From CAYQTL01 sp964420405 (GTDB lineage: Bacteria > Acidobacteriota > Thermoanaerobaculia > Thermoanaerobaculales > Sulfomarinibacteraceae), in assembly GCA_964420405.1 (NCBI GenBank), contig CAYQTL010000103.1:1-11782 (forward strand): 11,782 nucleotides of DNA. The letters run 5' to 3'. Shown here in pieces: positions 7,201 through 11,782 of the stretch; positions within the stretch are counted from its first letter, which is position 1, and each line of letters begins with the position of its first letter. Both the position numbers and the translations under genes were made by a program. The notes under the pieces are model-generated. The model ran no database searches, had not been told where the DNA came from, and was given only the letters and a program-made list of their open reading frames with translations.

Positions 7201-8243
7201 CCGTCGCCGCCAACCTGATCGGCACCGCGGTCGACGGCGAGACGCCTCTCGGCAACAGCTCGATGGGCATCTGGCTGTACAACGGCGCCACCGGCTCCAC
7301 CATCGGCGGCACCGACCCGGGCGAAAGCAACGTGATCGCCAACAACCTGTGGGCCGGCGTCCGCCTCGAGGGGCCGGACTGGGCGGCCGGTACCGGTAAC
7401 CGGATCCTGTCCAACTCGATCCACTCCAACGGCGCGCTCGCCATCGACCTCGGCGCCTGGGGGCCGGACGACAACGACCCCGGCGACCCCGACACCGGCG
7501 CCAACCAGCTCCAGAACTGGCCGCGGCTGACGGCCGTCTCGACCACCGCGACCTCGACCGCGGTGCAGGGGTTCCTCCAGAGCCTCCCGTCCACCTCGTT
7601 CACCCTGCAGGTGTTCGGCGGCGGCGACTGCGACCCGACCGGCTACGGCGAGGCGGAGGTCCTCATCGGGACCGAGACCGTCGTCACCGACGCCACGGGC
7701 GGCGCGATCTTCAACCTCGTCTTTCCCGAGGTCGTGCCGGGCGCCCTCGCCTTCACCGCCACGGTCACCGACCCGGACGGCAACACCTCCGAGGTCGGGC
7801 CCTGCGTCTCCGATGTACCGGGGGCCGACGTGGCCGTCGACAAGACCGGCCCGGCGACGGCCGCTCCGGGCCAGACGATCCAGTACGTCGTCACCGCCGT
7901 CAACATCGGCGCCGGCTACGCCTTCGGTGTCGAGCTGACCGACCAGCTGCCGGCGTGCCTCACGGAGCTCTCCTGCGCGGTCTCCTCGGGCAGCTGCGCG
8001 ATCGATGGCTCCACCGTCACCGCCACCCTCGGCACGCTCTCGCCCGACGAGGACGCCGTCCTCACGATCACCGCACGGGTCGACCCGAGCTGCACCGGCA
8101 CCCTCGTCAACACCGCGTCGTCGTGGTGCCTCGAGGACCTGAACCCGACCAACGACGACGACCACGCCGAGACCACCGTCGCCGGGATCTTCGCCGACGG
8201 CTTCGAGTCCGGCGACCTGGGCTGGTGGTCGTCCTCGTCATGA
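4230..8243 (+). CDS. Secreted FG-GAP / parallel beta-helix / DUF11 protein with DGFESG tail
   Basis: 1337 residues. The start is set by GGAGG 5 nt before ATG 4230 and by the signal peptide that follows: basic PERR at 19-22, hydrophobic core 24-40, cleavage near VWA-AP at 45. Residues about 95-455 carry roughly seven FG-GAP/VCBS-like repeats, some with Ca-binding DLDGDG loops (DLDGDGVDDLVVG at 103-115, DLDGDGLADVAV at 169-180, DLDGDHRPDVV at 269-279), others degenerate. Residues about 457-505 (VFVVNTPG, then CDGICDDGGGLCS) resemble the CSLREA-type segment that often precedes beta-helices, but the CSLREA core itself is not conserved. About 557-1075 is a right-handed parallel beta-helix with repeats of the N-LIGTDATG and TVGGT-ARNVISGN type. 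About 1100-1190 is a beta domain ending in FTATVTDPDGNTSE. About 1197-1317 is DUF11-like (VDKTGPATAAPGQTIQYVVTA). The tail begins IFADGFESG. No catalytic residues are recognised; probable role is surface binding. The next gene lies 107 bp downstream and is likely co-transcribed. Confidence 0.92.
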   Translation: MVASSSPPRPVPRTPAVRPERRAGLLASLAVAVIVGAAGLPGVWAAPGGEGGSPTVVDLAGDPLPRVAVRGGAALPVRRDGPPPAVAALELPGSAPVALAAADLDGDGVDDLVVGWATADGGGALEVHRGNLALLWPDPAAPGDAVPPFLGPAQVLELPSPAERLVAGDLDGDGLADVAVAALGEDVLRVLHGDGSGGLGRRSELPLGGACTALAGADVNRRDGVLDLVVGVTGGGDRLLVLEGPDGALSAIPEEIPLPAPATGVATGDLDGDHRPDVVAAAGDELVVVRGRDRGLSLDPVTQAVVAAPQVERVPMPGRIRSLAVDDLGDGVRAVCLLDGGEVMPVDASRPGAAATGEPLHRSPGAALDGGASLVSTRTAGYPGADLVLVAAAARRLEVLSPPGGGEAYGQPPAALGVAGRPVAVLPMRLNADGLLDLVVAVDAPPAVAVVLTGPRNVFVVNTPGYVGDLTACDGICDDGGGLCSAVAASAEADCTAGADEIRFAVGTITSGPNSIVTGGAGGGPLTVDGTSFGALVRIDEVRTAGAGSVVRGMDAGRIWLTGGSGQVVEGNLVAHGGDGIRVGSDGNTVGGTTADARNVVIDNSIGIEIEADDTDVIGNYVGVDATGASSGDGNSTAGVRITSGSGNSVGGTTISRRNVLSGNGFGVSCEHLAPDNLVQGNLIGTDVTGTLKRGNSHAGVFLGAPGTTVGGTVASARNVIAGSSYGVWASGVTGGAATLIQGNRIGTNAAGTVGFGASLAGVGIESSAGITVGGDVAGARNLISGVAQTSSYAGVAIRTGTSTANAVRGNLVGTDAAGTAAIPNYRGIMIRDADGNTIGGAPAPALGAPCTPPCNVISGSTLSGVVISGSASSNLVIGNFVGTDITGLAALPNTTYGLDVAGEDSTIGVAGAGNLVSGNGQSGLWVRGDGTSVRGNLIGTDATGAAGLGNGQYGLWVQGDGVEIGVAGAGNVISGNTWPAMILDGTAGVTVAANLIGTAVDGETPLGNSSMGIWLYNGATGSTIGGTDPGESNVIANNLWAGVRLEGPDWAAGTGNRILSNSIHSNGALAIDLGAWGPDDNDPGDPDTGANQLQNWPRLTAVSTTATSTAVQGFLQSLPSTSFTLQVFGGGDCDPTGYGEAEVLIGTETVVTDATGGAIFNLVFPEVVPGALAFTATVTDPDGNTSEVGPCVSDVPGADVAVDKTGPATAAPGQTIQYVVTAVNIGAGYAFGVELTDQLPACLTELSCAVSSGSCAIDGSTVTATLGTLSPDEDAVLTITARVDPSCTGTLVNTASSWCLEDLNPTNDDDHAETTVAGIFADGFESGDLGWWSSSS
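5940..7370 (+). repeat. Tandem beta-helix repeats within the plus-strand secreted protein
   Basis: The GGC-AAC unit that opens each NLIGTD-like rung starts at 6084, 6270, 6456, 6657, 6864, 7035 and 7209, with a degenerate one at 5940. The spacing between the seven clear units is 171-207 bp (57-69 residues). Each unit then carries a TIGG/SVGG turn and an RNVISGN-like asparagine ladder. Two stretches, near 6952 and 7126, are close to identical (GVAGAGN), suggesting recent duplication. Confidence 0.8.
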
Positions 8244-8302
8244 GCCGGCTGTTGCTCCCCCGCCCCGCGCCGCGACCGATTCTCGCAGGCGCCGGGAAAC
8301 GC

Positions 8303-8331
8303 CGTTCGAACGTCCGCCGGATCGCCGGCGG
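8303..8331 (+). promoter_or_regulatory. Hairpin and palindrome just upstream of the 8351 gene
   Basis: A perfect palindrome CGTTCGAACG (8303-8312) is followed by a perfect 7-bp GC stem, CCGCCGG (8314-8320) and CCGGCGG (8325-8331), around the loop ATCG. The stem ends 8 nt before the GGAGG ribosome binding site. There is no T-run, so it is not a classical terminator. It could tune translation of the downstream gene or read-through from the upstream one. Confidence 0.4.
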
Positions 8332-8339
8332 GTCACCCC

Positions 8340-8344
8340 GGAGG
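8340..8344 (+). promoter_or_regulatory. Ribosome binding site that sets the start at 8351
   Basis: GGAGG, 6 nt before ATG 8351. This favours 8351 over in-frame upstream starts, including an ATG at 8240 that overlaps the previous stop as ATGA but would put an Arg/Pro-rich stretch ahead of the signal peptide. Confidence 0.75.
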
Positions 8345-8350
8345 TCAGCG

Positions 8351-10429
8351 ATGCGATCCAATCGACTCGGAGCATGGGCCCTGATCATGGTGCTGGTCGC
8401 GATGGCCGGTGCTGCCGTCGCAGCGGAGGGAGGCCTCGCCGAGGCCCTGCTTGACGGGCCCCTCGCCGGCCTCGACGCCGGGCTCATCGGCGAGAGCCGC
8501 ACCGCCCTCGAGCTCGGCGGCGTCAACCAGCTCGAGGCCGAGCGGCTGATGGTGGTGGCCGACGCCGCCGTCTACGCCGAGCACGGCGGCCGCCTGCTGG
8601 TGCTGCTCAACCCCGCCTGGTCCGACCCCGAGACCCTGGCGGGATGGCTCGGCGCCAGCTCCGGCAGCGCGCCGGAGGCGCTCGCCGTCGCGCCACGCGA
8701 GACGATGAGCCTCGCCGGGTTCGCCGCCGCGCTCGACGAGCGTCTCCCCGGGCTCGCCGAAGGCGCCTGGGGTCGCCACATGCTGAAGGTGCCGACCCGG
8801 CTCGCGAGCCCGGACGACATCGTGCTGAGCCCCGACGAGCCGGAGATCAGCCCGACCACCGACGTCCTCGTGCAGGGCTTCGAGGCCGGTTTCCACCCGA
8901 GCTGGACCAACAGCCGGTGGCTGCGCTCGCCCGGCAGCGGGTCGTCCTACAGCTGGGCCGGGGTGGACTGCGACGCCGCCTCTGGCAGCGTCTCCATCGA
9001 CGGCTGGCGCGGCGGATTCACCGGCTCGGCCTCCCAGGACGACTGCGCCGCCTTCTATCCCCACAACCTCGGTCCGCTGTTCGCCTACGACAGCCAGGGC
9101 GTCAACATCAGCGGCGCGTCGCAGGCCTGGCTCGAGCTGTCGGTCGCCATCTGGACCGAGGACTGGCAGGGCGACTCGCTCTCGATCCTGTTCTACGACC
9201 CCCGCGACACCAGCTGGGTCGGCTTCTGGCACGCGGGCACGTGGTACGCGCCGTGGTGGCGGTTCACCTACGACCTGCGAAACTGGATCGACATCGGCGA
9301 CCTGACGCGGTTCACCTCCAACAACCTCGCGTTCGCGTTCATGTCCGACGGCTCGATCAACCCCGGCTTCGGTGCCCGCGTGGACGATGTCCGCATCACC
9401 AAGAACACGACGCCGTCGCTGACCTGCTCGGCCAGCGCCACGCCGACCTGGGGAGCGGCCGCCCTGTCGGTTGACTTCACCGGCAACTACGTCGGCTCGC
9501 TGCCGATGCCCGACGCCTTCTGGGCGTTCGACGACGGCTGGTCGTCCACCAGCCAGGATCCGACCCACACCTACGACACCTCCGGCGACTACGATGCCTG
9601 GTTCGAGGTCGCCTCGACCACCAACCACAAGAAGTGCCTGACGACGGTCCACGTCACCGCCCACCGCGGCGGCGACGACAACTGCTCCGGCGCGACCGTC
9701 ATGACCCCGAGCTTCACCCAGTCGTTCTCGACCGTCGGCTCCACCCGGGACCAGCCCGGCACGGTGCCGACCACCGCCTGCAACACCGTCGACGGCTACG
9801 AGCCCGGCGCCACCCGCTGGTACACCTTCACCCCCACCCGCGCCGGCAGCGGCCGGGCCTGGGCCTGCCCGGGCAACCCGTCGAGCTACCAGCCGTGGCT
9901 CACGACCTTCACCGGCTCCTGCGGCGCCATGTCCTGGCGGCACTGCTGGCGGTTCGACGCGATCAGCGACTGCGGCGGACCCAACCCGACCCCGGTCCTC
10001 GACATGACACCGGGCACCGTCTACACGTGGCAGGTGGGCGGGCACGGCGACCAGGCCGGCTCCGGAACCATGCGGTTCGAGTTCTGCCCGTACCCGCTCG
10101 CCTTCGCCCAGTCGTCACCCTCGGGCGGCGCCACCGTCACCGCCACGCCCGTCACCCTGCAGTGGCAGTCGGCGGCCGACGCCACCTCCTACGACGTCTC
10201 CTTCGGGACCACCAACCCGCCGCCCCTGTACCAGACCGTCTCCGGCACCTCGCTGCAGGTGCCGGTCTCCAACGGCGTCTACTACTGGACGGTGGCGGCG
10301 ACGAACGCCTGCGGCGACACCGACTCGACGTCGGGCGTGTGGAGCTTCACCGCGGCGCTGTCCGCGGACATCTTCGGCGACGGCTTCGAGAACGGAGGCA
10401 CCACCGCCTGGTCGTCGACGGTGCCCTGA
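8351..10429 (+). CDS. Secreted protein with jelly-roll-like, PKD, PPC-like and Fn3-like domains and DGFENG tail
   Basis: 692 residues. The signal peptide is at 1-24 (MRSNR, hydrophobic core, cleavage near AVA-AE). Residues 25-170 are rich in Ala, Leu and Glu, partly helical, and I do not recognise them. About 172-350 begins VQGFEAGFHPSW and ends ARVDDVRI, typical of MAM/concanavalin-like jelly-roll adhesion domains. About 355-437 is a PKD domain (WAFDDGWSSTSQDPTHTY, then SGDYDAWFEV). About 440-580 (DDNCSGATVMTPSF, then ATRWYTFTPT and TVYTWQVGGHG) resembles PPC-like domains, with several cysteines. About 583-668 is Fn3-like (VTLQWQSAADATSYDVSFG, GVYYWTVAATNACGD). The tail from IFGDGFENG closes the protein 19 residues before the stop. 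No protease or glycosidase active site is visible, so it reads as an adhesin or binding protein. It lies 107 bp after the beta-helix gene on the same strand. Confidence 0.9.
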   Translation: MRSNRLGAWALIMVLVAMAGAAVAAEGGLAEALLDGPLAGLDAGLIGESRTALELGGVNQLEAERLMVVADAAVYAEHGGRLLVLLNPAWSDPETLAGWLGASSGSAPEALAVAPRETMSLAGFAAALDERLPGLAEGAWGRHMLKVPTRLASPDDIVLSPDEPEISPTTDVLVQGFEAGFHPSWTNSRWLRSPGSGSSYSWAGVDCDAASGSVSIDGWRGGFTGSASQDDCAAFYPHNLGPLFAYDSQGVNISGASQAWLELSVAIWTEDWQGDSLSILFYDPRDTSWVGFWHAGTWYAPWWRFTYDLRNWIDIGDLTRFTSNNLAFAFMSDGSINPGFGARVDDVRITKNTTPSLTCSASATPTWGAAALSVDFTGNYVGSLPMPDAFWAFDDGWSSTSQDPTHTYDTSGDYDAWFEVASTTNHKKCLTTVHVTAHRGGDDNCSGATVMTPSFTQSFSTVGSTRDQPGTVPTTACNTVDGYEPGATRWYTFTPTRAGSGRAWACPGNPSSYQPWLTTFTGSCGAMSWRHCWRFDAISDCGGPNPTPVLDMTPGTVYTWQVGGHGDQAGSGTMRFEFCPYPLAFAQSSPSGGATVTATPVTLQWQSAADATSYDVSFGTTNPPPLYQTVSGTSLQVPVSNGVYYWTVAATNACGDTDSTSGVWSFTAALSADIFGDGFENGGTTAWSSTVP

Positions 10430-10439
10430 GCACGTCCCG

Positions 10440-10469
10440 CGACCGCCCGCCGCGACGCGGCACCGGTCG
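10440..10469 (+). terminator. Possible 3' hairpin after the 8351 gene
   Basis: Outer stem CGACCG (10440-10445) with CGGTCG (10464-10469) and inner stem CCGC (10447-10450) with GCGG (10457-10460), starting 11 nt after the stop codon. No T-tract follows, so intrinsic termination is doubtful; RNA end protection is another option. Confidence 0.3.
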
Positions 10470-10524
10470 TTCCAGCGTCCGAGCGGTCGTTCCAACGTTC
10501 CAGCGGTCGTTCCAGCGTTGGAGC
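10465..10524. repeat. Three 20-bp tandem repeats
   Basis: Units at 10465-10484, 10485-10504 and 10505-10524 each start GGTCGTTCCA and continue with a variable ten bases ending GC (GCGTCCGAGC, ACGTTCCAGC, GCGTTGGAGC). The last unit also folds on itself: CGTTCCAGC against GTTGGAGCG at 10508-10525, with G-T pairs. The array lies 35 bp after the stop of the 8351 gene, outside any credible coding region. Confidence 0.75.
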
Positions 10525-10800
10525 GGCCGGCGTGGTGATCGGCACGGGTCACCCATCCGACCCGCGCACGGGTTCGACCGCCCAGACGCCGGCGCGTGCC
10601 ACCGAGTTGCGAGGCTGTCGCTGGACACGAGCGTGCGTGTGCCGGCTTGCATCGATAGATGCGCAGCATGGCCCCGCCCATCCTGATCCGAAGGCGCGCC
10701 AGCTGATCTCACGCACTCCCGGTCCACGAGAGAAGTGCTGGCGAGCTACGGTGCCCGGCTCGACGATTCGGCGGTTCTGGGCGCCGGGGATTGTGCGGTT

Positions 10801-10882
10801 GGTCGTGCCCGGCGCACGTGGGGGACGCGCCTCGGCCGCGGCGTGCTTCCGCCATCTCGGCGGTCGTGCCCGGCGTACGTGG
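10801..10882. repeat. 21-bp direct repeat pair
   Basis: GGTCGTGCCCGGCG-C-ACGTGG at 10801-10821 recurs at 10862-10882 with one change (C to T), 61 bp apart. A shorter piece, GTGCCCGGC, also occurs at 10751-10759. With only two good copies and a single spacer, this is not a CRISPR. Confidence 0.55.
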
Positions 10883-11028
10883 AAGTTGCTCCAGCCCCTG
10901 AGCGTGCCCGCCACAGACGAGACGTGTCGCACGGTCTCCTACCGCGCCGGGACCGGCCTCGGGCCGGCAGCGACGAAAGCGGTTGGACCGGCACCGGCGC
11001 GGGCGACTCTCGCTTGGAGTCACGCGGT

Positions 11029-11782
11029 GAGTACCGGACGTTCTACGGGCCGTCGAGCCAGGATCCCGCGTTCTACTCGTACCGTCCCTCGGGTCAGGTC
11101 GAGGCCGTGTCGCGGCCGAGATCCGACGCCGACGCCGCCCCGCCCACCGAGTGGTACACCTACGATGCGGCCGGGAACGTCGCCACGGTGGCGGACCCCA
11201 ACCACCCTCAGAACGACCCGAACGTCTCGTACCGATACGACGCCATCGGCCGACTGGTCGAGGTGCGCCAGCTCCTCGACGTCACTGCCCCGGCGGGCGA
11301 GCAGTGGGCCGTCACGACCTACGGGTACGACGGGCACGGCAACCTGACGTCGGTGACGGACGCCAACGGCAACCAGACCACCTACGTCGTCGACGACTTC
11401 GGCCAGACCACCAGGATCAGCTCGCCGGTCACCGGCGACACCGTGATGGCCTACAACGCGACCGGTCAGCTCACCAGCCGGGTGGACGCCCGCGGCGTGA
11501 CCACCACCAACACCTACGACGCGGCCGGCCAGCTCACCGGCACGGTGTACGATGACGGGGTCGACACCGAGACCATGAGCTTCGAGTACGACGACCGCGG
11601 CATCCGGACCCGTGCCGAGACGCCGGACGTGGTCCAGACCTCCACCCACGACCGGCGAGGTCAGGTCCTGACGGCCTCGCAGGAGGTCGGGACCGACACC
11701 TTCGAGACGAGCTACGAGTACACCGCGGACGGCCATCTCGCGGCGGTGGTGTACCCGTCGGGCCGGCGGGTGGAGTACACAC
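11029..11782 (+). CDS. Rhs/YD-repeat protein, partial (5' end uncertain, runs off the window)
   Basis: The frame with codons starting at 11029 is open to the window end and encodes many YD repeats: YTYDAAGNVATV (from 11155), YRYDAIGRLVEV, YGYDGHGNLTSVTDANGNQT, YVVDDFGQTTRI, YNATGQLTSRVDARG, NTYDAAGQLTGTV, FEYDDRGIRTRAE and YEYTADGHLAAVVYPSGR. This is the repeat body of Rhs/YD proteins, which form large shells that in known cases enclose a C-terminal toxin; here the C-terminus is not in view. Rhs-like sequence is recognisable from about 11029 (GEYRTFYGPSSQDP). The same frame is open back to a stop at 10684-10686, but the upstream residues are not Rhs-like and codon bias drops there. In-frame GTG/TTG codons at 10735, 10879, 10924 and 11014 lack convincing ribosome binding sites. 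No signal peptide or N-terminal Rhs region is seen, so this may be a 5'-truncated fragment. Confidence 0.85.

Larger units (their letters stand above)
10430..11028. other. Non-coding, repeat-bearing intergenic region
   Basis: About 600 bp with no credible gene. It contains the hairpin (10440-10469), the 20-bp array (10465-10524) and a 21-bp direct repeat (10801-10821 and 10862-10882). Open frames exist on both strands, but their peptides are Arg/Pro-rich and featureless, and third-position GC is lower than in the neighbouring genes. I found no promoter or tRNA. Confidence 0.65.

Noticed and set aside
3888..8165. A minus-strand open frame of more than 1400 codons opposite the beta-helix gene.
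   Set aside because: It is the antisense of a GC-rich gene with very few rare codons, so stops are absent by composition. The peptide is a low-complexity Val/Asp/Gly/Ala/Arg string with no signal peptide or domain, while the plus strand has clear families.
8240..8350. Overlapping ATGA start at 8240 for the next gene.
   Set aside because: In frame, but it adds 37 mostly Arg/Pro residues before the signal peptide and has no good ribosome binding site; 8351 has GGAGG at 6 nt.
10751..10882. Possible CRISPR array from repeats at 10751, 10801 and 10862.
   Set aside because: Only two repeats are good, the third shares just nine bases, spacing is uneven (54 and 61 bp), and no cas gene is near.
10549..10932. 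Minus-strand open frame in the gap before the Rhs gene.
   Set aside because: Featureless Arg/Pro-rich peptide over short direct repeats, with no ribosome binding site or domain.

Overview
This window comes from a bacterium with very GC-rich DNA and a strong preference for G or C at third codon positions. It is dominated by three large secreted proteins with unrelated domain architectures. All three end in nearly the same short C-terminal tail, [VI]F-x-DGFE-x-G with a tryptophan a few residues later. From memory, such tails recur in secreted proteins of some Acidobacteriota (Thermoanaerobaculia-like genomes) and some Gammaproteobacteria. An Acidobacteriota-like source is my best guess, but it is an inference from this tail, the GC content and the extracellular repeat proteins, not a demonstrated assignment.

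Layout. Positions 1-287 are non-coding and repetitive. They hold two head-to-head palindromic elements of the REP/REPIN type (GTAG foot plus a small hairpin), followed by a degenerate 15-bp tandem repeat. A minus-strand pair follows: a 1038-residue secreted protein (3821-705: signal peptide, LVIVD-like region, PKD-like region, seven-repeat Asp-box-like propeller, DGFESG tail) and, 49 bp downstream, a small PH/GRAM-like protein (655-284) whose stop codon lies inside a REP-foot sequence. The space from 3822 to 4229 is a divergent intergenic region with a good sigma70-type promoter for the minus-strand gene and a set of TGCACC repeats.

On the plus strand, 4230-8243 encodes a 1337-residue secreted protein with FG-GAP/VCBS-like repeats, a degenerate CSLREA-like segment, a long parallel beta-helix, a DUF11-like domain and the same tail. 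After 107 bp comes a 692-residue secreted protein (8351-10429) with an unrecognised N-terminal part, a jelly-roll-like domain, a PKD domain, a PPC-like domain, an Fn3-like domain and the same tail. Positions 10430-11028 look non-coding, with a hairpin and two sets of short direct repeats. From about 11029 a plus-strand reading frame with clear Rhs/YD repeats is open to the end of the window. Its N-terminal part is missing or not recognisable and its end lies outside.

How the genes may work together: the three tailed proteins look like a clustered extracellular or cell-surface set built from propellers, beta-helix and immunoglobulin-like modules, which suit binding or adhesion. No catalytic enzyme, sortase, secretion machine or transposase is visible. 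The shared tail on otherwise unrelated proteins is the strongest candidate for an undescribed system, possibly a sorting or surface-anchoring signal whose partner is encoded elsewhere. No tRNA, rRNA or CRISPR array was found.
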